Of a stretch of DNA of 41,541 nt, positions 33,669-40,936 are shown piece by piece. The notes under the pieces are model-generated. The model saw only the letters and a program-made list of their open reading frames with translations. It was not told the origin of the DNA and ran no database searches. Each line of letters starts with the position of its first letter. The stretch's first letter is position 1. Origin of the DNA: Azoarcus sp. (lineage in GTDB: Bacteria > Pseudomonadota > Gammaproteobacteria > Burkholderiales > Rhodocyclaceae). The position numbers and the translations under genes were made by a program. The stretch is from contig JALNWS010000007.1 of NCBI GenBank assembly GCA_023230755.1, positions 1 to 41,541 on the forward strand, written 5' to 3'.

Positions 33669-34304
33669 TTACCTTACGTTCTTAAGTGCTGTACCCATAC
33701 CCTGAAGGTAGGCAACCACCGCATCAAGCTCGGTCTTGCCCTCGAGAGCAGCAGGCGCAGCGGCGATATCTTCGTCGCTGTACTTGTGCAGACCCACCTT
33801 GTTCAGAGCACGCATTCTGTCCTGGATGTCATCACCCCTGACCGGACGATCGAGCCAGCTGAAAGCGGGCATGTTCGACTCGGGAACGACATCACGCGGG
33901 TTCAGCAGGTGCACCCTGTGCCATTCATCGGAGTAACGACCGCCGACGCGGGCCAGGTCAGGACCAGTGCGCTTGGAACCCCACTGGAAAGGATGGTCGT
34001 AGATATACTCACCCGCGACCGAGTAGTGACCATAACGCTCGGTCTCTGCCCGGAAGGGACGAATCATCTGCGAGTGGCAGTTGTAGCAGCCTTCGCGAAT
34101 GTAGATGTCGCGACCGACGAGACGAACCGGATCGTAGGGCTTGACGTCGAGCTTGTTGCCCTTGTAATCGACAGCGGTCGTCGTCGAGGTCTGGAAGAAG
34201 AGCGGAACGATTTCCACCAGACCACCCACGCTGACAGTCATCAGCGTCAGGACGATCATGAGGAATACGTTACGTTCGATCTTTTCGTGTTTCGATTGTG
34301 CCAT
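33669..34304 (-). CDS. ccoO: cbb3-type cytochrome c oxidase monohaem subunit CcoO
   Basis: This 211-residue protein has one N-terminal membrane anchor (VFLMIVLTLMTVSVGGLVEIVPLFF) and one c-type haem site, C73-YNC-H77, in REGCYNCHSQMIRPFRAETERYG. Methionine in SNMPAFSWL probably supplies the sixth ligand. It lies 15 bp after ccoN and 16 bp before ccoQ in the standard order. Confidence 0.97.
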   Translation of the reverse strand: MAQSKHEKIERNVFLMIVLTLMTVSVGGLVEIVPLFFQTSTTTAVDYKGNKLDVKPYDPVRLVGRDIYIREGCYNCHSQMIRPFRAETERYGHYSVAGEYIYDHPFQWGSKRTGPDLARVGGRYSDEWHRVHLLNPRDVVPESNMPAFSWLDRPVRGDDIQDRMRALNKVGLHKYSDEDIAAAPAALEGKTELDAVVAYLQGMGTALKNVR

Positions 34305-34319
34305 GTTCTTGTTCTCCGC

Positions 34320-35750
34320 TTAGGCGTGTGCAACCGCAGGTGCAATCACGGGTGCGTTGTATGCCTTCTCACCGGCGATCGTCCGCACCATGTTGTAGAA
34401 CATGATCAGCATGCCAGTCAGGAACAGGACACCACCCACCAGACGGATCGTCCAGAACGGGTAGCTCGCCTTGACGCTTTCAACGAAAGAATAGGTCAGG
34501 GTGCCATCCGAGTTGGTTGCACGCCACATCAGGCCCTGCATCACACCGGCAACCCACAGCGAGGCGATGTAAAGCACGATGCCGATGGTTGCAATCCAGA
34601 AGTGAGTGTTGATCAGCTTGGTGCTGTACATCTCGCTCTTGCCGTACAGACGCGGCAGAAGGAAATAAACCGAACCAATCGAGATCATTGCAACCCAGCC
34701 CAGCGCGCCGGAGTGCACGTGACCAACCGTCCAGTCGGTGTAGTGCGACAGCGCATTCACGGTCTTGACCGACATCATCGGACCTTCGAACGTAGACATA
34801 CCGTAGAAGGACAGCGAGGTGACCAGGAACTTCAGGATCGGATCGGTACGCAGCTTATGCCAGGCGCCCGACAGGGTCATGATGCCGTTGATCATGCCGC
34901 CCCAGGACGGTGCCAGCAGAATGAGCGAGAACACCATACCGACGGACTGGGTCCAGTCAGGCAATGCGGTGTAGTGCAGATGGTGCGGGCCCGCCCACAT
35001 GTAGGTGAAGATCAGTGCCCAGAAGTGGACCACTGACAGGCGATAGGAATAGACCGGACGCTCGGCCTGCTTGGGCACGAAGTAATACATCATGCCGAGG
35101 AAGCCGGCGGTCAGGAAGAAGCCGACCGCATTGTGACCGTACCACCACTGGACCATGGCATCCTGGACGCCGGCATAGGCCGAGTAGGACTTCATGCCCA
35201 TGAAGGACACCGGGATGGCAGCGCTATTGACGATGTGCAGCAGCGCGACGGTCAGGATGAAAGCGCCGAAGAACCAGTTCGCCACGTAGATGTGGGTCAC
35301 CTTGCGCTTGGCGATCGTACCGAAGAACACGATGGCGTACGACACCCAGACGATAGCGATCAGGATATCGATCGGCCACTCAAGCTCGGCGTACTCCTTT
35401 GCTTGCGTATAACCCAGCGGCAACGTGATTGCCGCGAGCACGATCACAAGCTGCCAGCCCCAGAAGGTGAAACCCGCGAGTGCAGGCGCAAACAACTTGG
35501 TATGACAGGTGCGCTGCACAACGTAGTAGGACGTTGCAAACAACGCGCATCCGCCAAAAGCGAAAATAACCGCGTTGGTATGCAGCGGACGCAACCTGCC
35601 AAAGTGCAGGAACTCGTGCACGTTCAGTTCAGGCCACACGAGCTGTGCTGCGGCAATGACACCGACCAGCATGCCCACAATGCCCCACACCACCGTCATG
35701 ATGGTGAACTGGCGCACGACTTTGTAGTTATAAGTCGCTTGCGATTGCAT
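34320..35750 (-). CDS. ccoN: cbb3-type cytochrome c oxidase catalytic subunit CcoN
   Basis: This 476-residue haem-copper oxidase subunit I has about twelve membrane helices. Haem and CuB ligand regions are visible: NVHEFLHFGRLRPLHTNAVIF, WWYGHNAVGFFLTAGFLG, MWAGPHHLHYTALPDW and HVHSGALGW. The enzyme reduces O2 with high affinity while pumping protons, letting the cell respire microaerobically. GAGGTG precedes the ATG by 6-8 nt. Transcription should start about 70 bp upstream, under an FNR box. It heads the ccoNOQP-GH transcript. Confidence 0.98.
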   Translation of the reverse strand: MQSQATYNYKVVRQFTIMTVVWGIVGMLVGVIAAAQLVWPELNVHEFLHFGRLRPLHTNAVIFAFGGCALFATSYYVVQRTCHTKLFAPALAGFTFWGWQLVIVLAAITLPLGYTQAKEYAELEWPIDILIAIVWVSYAIVFFGTIAKRKVTHIYVANWFFGAFILTVALLHIVNSAAIPVSFMGMKSYSAYAGVQDAMVQWWYGHNAVGFFLTAGFLGMMYYFVPKQAERPVYSYRLSVVHFWALIFTYMWAGPHHLHYTALPDWTQSVGMVFSLILLAPSWGGMINGIMTLSGAWHKLRTDPILKFLVTSLSFYGMSTFEGPMMSVKTVNALSHYTDWTVGHVHSGALGWVAMISIGSVYFLLPRLYGKSEMYSTKLINTHFWIATIGIVLYIASLWVAGVMQGLMWRATNSDGTLTYSFVESVKASYPFWTIRLVGGVLFLTGMLIMFYNMVRTIAGEKAYNAPVIAPAVAHA

Positions 35751-35826
35751 GTGAAATCACCTCTTTGATTAAAAACCCCTTGGTACTGCTGTTCAGATCA
35801 CGGCTGATAACTCGTCATCCGCGGCA

Positions 35827-35867
35827 AGGATACCGCTCGACCGGATCTACAATTTGACACAGATCAA
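35827..35867 (-). promoter_or_regulatory. FNR-activated promoter of ccoNOQP
   Basis: TTGACACAGATCAA (35854-35867) is an FNR box, and TATCCT (minus strand, 35832-35827) is an acceptable -10 about 28 bp from the box centre. That puts the box near -41 of a start at about 35820. The gene-free stretch 35751-36127 holds this promoter, the terminator at 35969-35997 and a second FNR box at 36103-36116. Confidence 0.8.
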
Positions 35868-35968
35868 CATTGTATTGCACCGCGGGGACCGGGGAAAGCA
35901 CGCAGACACAGGATCAGGGAATTTCGGCGGAATACAAGCACTTCCCGCACATGGGTCAGGTCCGGACG

Positions 35969-35997
35969 AAAAAAAAGGGTGCGTCTTGAACGCACCC
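35969..35997 (-). terminator. Strong intrinsic terminator between ccoS and ccoN
   Basis: On the minus strand GGGTGCGT-TCAAG-ACGCACCC forms an 8-bp stem followed by eight T residues. It ends transcription coming from ccoI-ccoS and would equally end a transcript starting at the FNR box at 36103-36116. Confidence 0.88.
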
Positions 35998-36069
35998 CCA
36001 ACCCCAACAGAGAGACAAAAATACCTTTTCAGAGTGCTGCAACTCGCCGCAGGCACATCCGAAAACCAT
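35969..36069 (-). ncRNA. Candidate FNR-activated small RNA between ccoS and ccoN
   Basis: Reading the minus strand, an FNR box (36116-36103), a CATAAT -10 (36081-36076) and an intrinsic terminator with eight U residues define a transcript of about 100 nt starting near 36069. The box centre is at about -41, the class II activation position, matching the ccoN promoter geometry. The RNA would have a 5' hairpin (GUGC-c-UGC / GCA-GCAC around 36051-36027), an unpaired U-rich and CU-rich middle, and the terminator hairpin, the layout of an Hfq-type sRNA. No ORF with a ribosome site is present on this strand. The alternative is that only the ccoS terminator is real and the box has another role. Confidence 0.45.
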
Positions 36070-36075
36070 GACCGC

Positions 36076-36116
36076 ATTATGCCTATTACCTCAAAGCGTC
36101 CATTGACTTAGATCAA
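36076..36116 (-). promoter_or_regulatory. FNR box and -10 element downstream of ccoS
   Basis: TTGACTTAGATCAA (36103-36116) lies 11 bp after the ccoS stop, too far from ccoN (about 350 bp, with a terminator between) to be its main activator site. CATAAT on the minus strand (36081-36076) sits 28 bp from the box centre. Confidence 0.72.
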
Positions 36117-36127
36117 ACGGGTATCGC

Positions 36128-36361
36128 TTATTGCCTCGGTTCGTCGTCCGCAGTTTCATTCTTTCCTTCATTGCGGTCACTGTCCGCGTTCGCGGCATGG
36201 CCGCGATCGGCAGGAAACTCGTCCTTGTCGTCCATCAGGAGCCGGTAGGCCGGGCCTTCCAGATCGTCATACTGCCCGTTGCGCAAGGACCACCAGAAGA
36301 GCATGCCGATGATGAATACGAGCACCACCGACAGCGGAATCAGGATGAAGAGACTTTCCAC
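36128..36361 (-). CDS. ccoS: cbb3 oxidase maturation protein CcoS
   Basis: This 77-residue protein has one N-terminal helix (MESLFILIPLSVVLVFIIGMLFWW) followed by RNGQYDDLEGPAYRLLMDDKD, the CcoS signature, and a long acidic tail. CcoS is required for haem b and copper insertion into CcoN. It starts 2 bp after the ccoI stop and is clearly in the same operon. The tail is longer than in many CcoS proteins. Confidence 0.93.
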   Translation of the reverse strand: MESLFILIPLSVVLVFIIGMLFWWSLRNGQYDDLEGPAYRLLMDDKDEFPADRGHAANADSDRNEGKNETADDEPRQ

Positions 36362-36363
36362 GC

Positions 36364-38853
36364 TTATCTGCCTTTACCCTTGTGCGACCGTCGCTGCAGC
36401 CGCAATGCGTTGAGTACCACGAGCAGCGAACTGCCGGCCATGCCGATGCCCGCCATCCACGGCGTCACCTGCCCCGTCATGGCGAGCGGAATGGAAATGA
36501 AGTTGTACGCGAACGACCACCACAGGTTCTCACGAATGATGCGCAGCGTGCGCCGCGCAAGATCGGCCCCTTCGCCAAGATCGGCGAGATTTTCACTCAG
36601 CAGCACGATGTCCGCCTGATTCCGGGCCAGATCAGTTCCCCCGCCCATTGCCACCGAGACGTGCGCCTGCGCCAGCACCGGCGCGTCGTTGACGCCATCC
36701 CCCACCATGGCCACGACCACACCCGGACGCGTCTGCAGGTCCGCAATGAAGGCCTGCTTGTCCTGCGGTGTCATGCCGCCGTATGCCTCACCAATCCCGA
36801 GTTCATGCGCCACGGCGTTGACCACCTGGGGCGAATCACCCGACAGCACCGTCATCGGAACGTGCGCCGCGTTGAGCTTGCGGGTCAGTGTTGCCGCCTC
36901 GGCGCGTGGAACGTCTGCGAGCCGGAAGAGCCCGAGCCAGCCCGTGCTCGCACCGAGGCCAACCACGGTGCCACCCTTCTGCTCAAGCGCTTCGAATTCA
37001 GCGGGCAGCGGCAGGCCGAGACATCCGGCAACGTAATCGGGCCGACCAATCCAGACTTCGCCCTGCGCCGACTTGCCGGACAGCCCCTGCCCCGTGATTG
37101 CCACGACGTTGCTGACGGCCGGCAACACGGCATCGACTGCGCCGTCTCGCACACCAGCCGCAATCGGGTGCTCCGACCCCTGCTCCAGCGCCGCGCCGAG
37201 TCCACAGAGTTCGAGCGCAGACATGGAAGACAGCGGAACGACCTCCTCCAGACTCATCCTGCCCTGGGTGAGCGTACCGGTCTTGTCGAAAAGGTAATGG
37301 TTAGCCCGGGCGAGGGTCTCGATCGCGTGACCACGGGTCACCAGCACGCCCATCCGCGCCAGCGCATCGGTCGCCACCGTCAGCGCCGTTGGCGTCGCCA
37401 ACGACAGCGCACACGGACAGGCCACCACCAGCACGGAAACGAACACCCACAGCGCGCGCTGCGGATCGATGAAATACCACGCCACCCCGGTGGCCCCGGC
37501 GAGCACGAGCAGGGTAACGATGAAATACACCGCAACCCGGTCCGACAGGGCGGCGATCCTGGGTTTCTCGATCGCAGCACGCTCCATCAGGCGGCAGATG
37601 GCGGCCAGGCGGGTCTCGTCACCCACTTGTTCCACCTTCACCACCAGCGGACTTGAAATATTGATGCTCCCCCCGGTAACGAGGTCACCCGAGTGCTTCG
37701 AAACCGGGCGGCTCTCGCCGGTCAGCAGTGCTTCATTTGCTTCGCCCTGCCCGTCGATCACGACGCCATCAGCAGGAATCACTTCGCCCGGGCGCACCCT
37801 GACGTGATCGCCCGGCACCAACTGTGACACAGGCACCCGCTCGCCTGCCGGCGCAGGCCAGTCCGCCAAGCGCTCGGCAAACACCGGGAGCACCTTGCCC
37901 AGCTCCTCCACCCCACGCACGGCTTTCTGGCGCGCCAGCATCTCCAGATAGCGGCCGCCGAGCAGGAAGAACACGAACATCGCGACCGAATCGAAATACA
38001 CCTCGGGCCCGTTGGTAAGCGTGGCCCAGACACTGGCGAGGAAGGCACTGCCAACCCCCAGCGCCACCGGCACGTCCATTCCCAGACGGCGCAGCCTGAT
38101 GTCCCTGAACGCGCGCTGGAAGAATGGCGCGGCTGAATAAAGTACGACCGGAAGTGTCAGCAGCAGACTGGCCCAGCGCATCAGCAGATCGATGTCGGCG
38201 CTCATGTCGCCTTCGCGGGCGATGTAGGCCGGAAGCGCGTACATCATCACCTGCATCATGCCAAAGCCGGCCACGAACACCCGCCACAGCATGGAGCGCC
38301 GCTCCTTGTTGGCGAGCTGCTCGGAACGAGTGGCATCGTAGGGATAGGCGCGGTAGCCGATTGCCTGGATCGCAGCGAGGATGTCGGAGAGATGGATCTC
38401 GCGCTCGTCCCAGCGCACTCGCGCACGACGCGTCGCGTAATTGATCTCCACCGCCGACACGCCCTTCTGATGCGCGACGTGTTGCTCGTTGAGCCACACG
38501 CAGGCTGCGCAGGTGATGCCTTCGAGAATCAGCGAAGCCTCACGCTCGTGCTCACCGACAGGGCGCACGAAGCTTTTCTGGAACTCGGGGTGATCGAACA
38601 GGCCGAGCGCCTGCAATTCGGTCGGCATCGCCTCACGCCGGGTCTCGGGCATCGCGTCACGATGGCGGTAGTAGTCGACCAGGCCGTTATCAACGATGGA
38701 TTCGGCCACCGCCTCGCAACCGGTGCAGCACATGCGCCGGTTTTTGCCGTTGATACGAACATAGTGGCTGGTCTGTGGCGGGATCGGCAGACCGCAGTGG
38801 TAACAGTCGAGGTCTTCTTCTTCCGCGACAGGAGATGCTTGATCTGAATTCAT
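36364..38853 (-). CDS. ccoI: Copper P1B-type ATPase for cbb3 maturation, CcoI (FixI)
   Basis: This 829-residue ATPase has a Cys-rich N-terminal metal-binding segment (DCYHCGLPIP, MCCTGC) typical of the CcoI/FixI/CopA2 group, an HMA domain (GITCAACVW, C115/C118), the ion channel CPCALS, DKTGT and GDGVNDAP. Unlike CopA it delivers copper slowly for cbb3 oxidase assembly rather than for resistance. The CPCALS (Ser rather than Gly) and extra N-terminal domain distinguish it from the CopA at 18936-21170. The ATG giving MNSDQASPV is preferred although no clear ribosome site is seen; the upstream TTG at 38886 is worse. Confidence 0.95.
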   Translation of the reverse strand: MNSDQASPVAEEEDLDCYHCGLPIPPQTSHYVRINGKNRRMCCTGCEAVAESIVDNGLVDYYRHRDAMPETRREAMPTELQALGLFDHPEFQKSFVRPVGEHEREASLILEGITCAACVWLNEQHVAHQKGVSAVEINYATRRARVRWDEREIHLSDILAAIQAIGYRAYPYDATRSEQLANKERRSMLWRVFVAGFGMMQVMMYALPAYIAREGDMSADIDLLMRWASLLLTLPVVLYSAAPFFQRAFRDIRLRRLGMDVPVALGVGSAFLASVWATLTNGPEVYFDSVAMFVFFLLGGRYLEMLARQKAVRGVEELGKVLPVFAERLADWPAPAGERVPVSQLVPGDHVRVRPGEVIPADGVVIDGQGEANEALLTGESRPVSKHSGDLVTGGSINISSPLVVKVEQVGDETRLAAICRLMERAAIEKPRIAALSDRVAVYFIVTLLVLAGATGVAWYFIDPQRALWVFVSVLVVACPCALSLATPTALTVATDALARMGVLVTRGHAIETLARANHYLFDKTGTLTQGRMSLEEVVPLSSMSALELCGLGAALEQGSEHPIAAGVRDGAVDAVLPAVSNVVAITGQGLSGKSAQGEVWIGRPDYVAGCLGLPLPAEFEALEQKGGTVVGLGASTGWLGLFRLADVPRAEAATLTRKLNAAHVPMTVLSGDSPQVVNAVAHELGIGEAYGGMTPQDKQAFIADLQTRPGVVVAMVGDGVNDAPVLAQAHVSVAMGGGTDLARNQADIVLLSENLADLGEGADLARRTLRIIRENLWWSFAYNFISIPLAMTGQVTPWMAGIGMAGSSLLVVLNALRLQRRSHKGKGR

Positions 38854-38967
38854 GAACAGCGGAGACGCCGGTGACGGCCCCGGCAAGCCCGGGGTGCGCT
38901 AAGGAGAAGCGCTCTTTTAGCACATTTACTCTGCTCCACCAATGCGCTGGCACAGAGGAAAGTGAAA

Positions 38968-39003
38968 TGAGGCTGGTGCAGCCCCGGGCTTGCACCAGCC
39001 TCA
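38968..39003 (-). terminator. Long hairpin after the SDR gene
   Basis: A 13-bp perfect stem (TGAGGCTGGTGCA / TGCACCAGCCTCA) with a GC-rich loop that can itself pair. On the minus strand it lies about 50 bp beyond the SDR stop and is followed by a T-rich but interrupted stretch. It separates the SDR gene from ccoI-ccoS. Confidence 0.7.
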
Positions 39004-39049
39004 CACATGCGGCGCCCGACGCCGGGCACCGTCCGAACCGCAACCGCGA

Positions 39050-39817
39050 TTATTTGGCAGCCATGCGGATCGCGCCGTCGAGGCGGATCACCTCGCCGTT
39101 GAGATAGGCATTCTCGATGATGTGGCGCACGAGGCTGGCGAACTCGCCGGGCTTGCCCAGACGCGAGGGGAAAGGAACCATCTTGCCCAGCGAATCCTGC
39201 ACTTCCTGCGGCATCCCCATGATCATTGGCGTTTCCATGATGCCTGGTGCAACGGTCATCACGCGGATGCCGAAACGTGACAGTTCGCGCGCCACCGGCA
39301 GCGTCATGCCCACAACGCCGGCCTTCGACGCAGCGTAGCCGGCCTGCCCCACCTGACCGTCGAATGCCGCCACCGAGGCGGTGCTGACGATCACGCCGCG
39401 CTCACCGCCGGCATCGGGCTCGGCCTTGCTCATGACATCGGCAGCCAGGCGGATCATGTTGAAGGAACCGATCAGGTTGATGGCAACCGTACGCGAGAAC
39501 GACTCCAGACGATGCGGCCCTTCACGGCCCACCACCTTCTCGGCCGGCGCAACGCCGGCGCAGTTGATCAGCCCGTTCAACCCACCGAAGCCGGACACTG
39601 CACGATCGATTGCGGCCTTGGCGCTGGCCTCGTCGGTCACGTCGGTAGTCACGAACACCGCTGCCACACCGAGTTCTGCCGCTACAGCCTCACCGGCTTC
39701 ACGATTGACGTCGGCCAGCACCACCTTGGCACCGGCCCCCACCAGCATGCGCGCCGTCGCCGCCCCCAAACCCGAACCGCCGCCGGTAACCACGAATACG
39801 CCATTCTCGATCTTCAT
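39050..39817 (-). CDS. SDR dehydrogenase, type II 3-hydroxyacyl-CoA dehydrogenase-like
   Basis: This 255-residue short-chain dehydrogenase has the NAD-binding TGGGSGLGAAT at residues 11-21, the NAG-type motif NCAGVAP and the catalytic YAASK with Ser upstream (STASVAAFDGQ). It resembles the HSD17B10/3-hydroxy-2-methylbutyryl-CoA dehydrogenase group (GGLNGLINCAGVAPAEKV, VMTVAPGIMETPMI), which oxidises hydroxyacyl-CoA in fatty-acid and isoleucine breakdown. A GAGAGGGAG ribosome site precedes the ATG. The perfect palindrome upstream suggests specific regulation. The exact substrate is inferred. Confidence 0.87.
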   Translation of the reverse strand: MKIENGVFVVTGGGSGLGAATARMLVGAGAKVVLADVNREAGEAVAAELGVAAVFVTTDVTDEASAKAAIDRAVSGFGGLNGLINCAGVAPAEKVVGREGPHRLESFSRTVAINLIGSFNMIRLAADVMSKAEPDAGGERGVIVSTASVAAFDGQVGQAGYAASKAGVVGMTLPVARELSRFGIRVMTVAPGIMETPMIMGMPQEVQDSLGKMVPFPSRLGKPGEFASLVRHIIENAYLNGEVIRLDGAIRMAAK

Positions 39818-39875
39818 TGTGTGCTCCCTCTCAAATCGGCTTGAACCGTAATATCCAGCCCCGAAACATAGTTCC

Positions 39876-39895
39876 AGTTGACGTAAACGTCAACT
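39876..39895. promoter_or_regulatory. Perfect 20-bp operator palindrome upstream of the SDR gene
   Basis: AGTTGACGT-AA-ACGTCAACT is a perfect palindrome with 9-bp arms. On the minus strand its TTGACG serves as a -35, with TATGTT 17 bp further as a weak -10, so the palindrome overlaps the promoter of the SDR gene. The TTGACGT/ACGTCAA core resembles, from memory, sites of the MerR-family LiuR regulator of branched-chain acyl-CoA breakdown. Confidence 0.7.
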
Positions 39896-39916
39896 AAACG
39901 GACGGAATCAGAGGCG

Positions 39917-40822
39917 TCACGGGGTCTGCCCTGGCACACTGTATTCGGGCCGCATTGCAAGCGCATCACGCAAGTAGTCCACCAGCAGGCGCACCTTGGG
40001 CGACAGATGCCGTTGCTGCGGAAACACCGCCCAGACGGCCGTATGCGGCGGCTGATGCGCAGGCAACAGCGCGCGCAACCGCCCATCCTGCAAATGAGAC
40101 AGCACATAGTAGTCTGGCAGCTGACACAGGCCGAAGCCGCGCAAGGCCGCGTCGAGTACGGCCTGACCGCTGTTGCAGCGCCAGCTGCCGCTGACCTTCA
40201 TCGTCAGCGCCTCGCCTCCGGACTGAAACACCCAGGTGTCGGACGTGCCCAGCAGGCAATCGTGATCGGCGATCTCTTCCAGCCGCTGCGGCGCGCCCCT
40301 GCGTTCGAGATAGGACGGCGCCGCGCACAGGTACATCCGGCGTGGTGCGAGACGGGTAGCCACCAGGCGCGAATCCGCGAGGCGTCCGAGACGAATCGCG
40401 AGGTCGAAGCCCTCCTGCACGATGTCGCGGGTGCGATTGCTCAGCTCGATCTCGACCTTGACCTGCGGATAGCGCTCGATGAAGTCATTGACCAGCGGCA
40501 CGATGAAGCGCTCGCCATAGGTCAGCGCGCAGGTCATGCGCAGCAGGCCCTTGGGCGTCCCGCCAAGATCCTGAACCGCGTGCAGGGCCTCGTCGAATCC
40601 GTCCTGCAGGTGGCGACAGTGCAGCAGAAAAGTGTGCCCGGTCTCGGTCAGGCTCACCCGTCGCGTGCTGCGGTAAAAGAGCCGGGTCTGCAGCCGCTCC
40701 TCCAGCCGCGCCACCACACGGCTCACGTGCGAGGTCGACACCCCCAGCCGCTCCGCCGCCGCGGCAAAGTGCCCCGACTCGGCCACGGCCACGAACGCAT
40801 CCACCCCCTCCCATCGACTCAC
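39917..40822 (-). CDS. LysR-family transcriptional regulator
   Basis: This 301-residue regulator has an N-terminal winged HTH (VDAFVAVAESGHFAAAAERLGVSTSHVSRVVARLEERL) and a periplasmic-binding-protein-like effector domain (LTYGERFIVPLVNDFIERYPQV). The start is taken as the GTG giving MSRWEGVDAF because GGAG lies 7 nt upstream; the open frame begins 12 codons earlier at a TTG with no support. It is divergent from the formaldehyde dehydrogenase gene, the typical arrangement for a LysR protein controlling its neighbour. The effector is unknown. Confidence 0.9.
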   Translation of the reverse strand: MSRWEGVDAFVAVAESGHFAAAAERLGVSTSHVSRVVARLEERLQTRLFYRSTRRVSLTETGHTFLLHCRHLQDGFDEALHAVQDLGGTPKGLLRMTCALTYGERFIVPLVNDFIERYPQVKVEIELSNRTRDIVQEGFDLAIRLGRLADSRLVATRLAPRRMYLCAAPSYLERRGAPQRLEEIADHDCLLGTSDTWVFQSGGEALTMKVSGSWRCNSGQAVLDAALRGFGLCQLPDYYVLSHLQDGRLRALLPAHQPPHTAVWAVFPQQRHLSPKVRLLVDYLRDALAMRPEYSVPGQTP

Positions 40823-40840
40823 AGGAACGCTCCGGTAATT

Positions 40841-40859
40841 ATTGCCAACAAGCAACAAT
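40841..40859. promoter_or_regulatory. LysR-type T-N11-A box between lysR and adhC
   Basis: ATTG-N11-CAAT is a dyad of the LysR T-N11-A type. A second CAAT-GA-ATTG dyad (40856-40865) overlaps its right half. Together they form a likely regulatory site for the divergent pair; a TACAAT -10 for the rightward gene lies at 40900-40905. Confidence 0.5.
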
Positions 40860-40936
40860 GAATTGTCAAAGAAGGGATTATCCCCGCCTTATGCTTTCCT
40901 ACAATAGCGGGTTAAGTCACCAGTGGAGAACGCACC

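Noticed and set aside
35854..36111. 85-aa plus-strand frame running across the ccoS-ccoN gap
   Set aside because: It contains both regulatory dyads and the terminator hairpin, starts inside an FNR box and has no ribosome site; noncoding explanation is better.
36382..37656. 424-aa plus-strand frame opposite ccoI
   Set aside because: Antisense shadow of the ATPase; no support.
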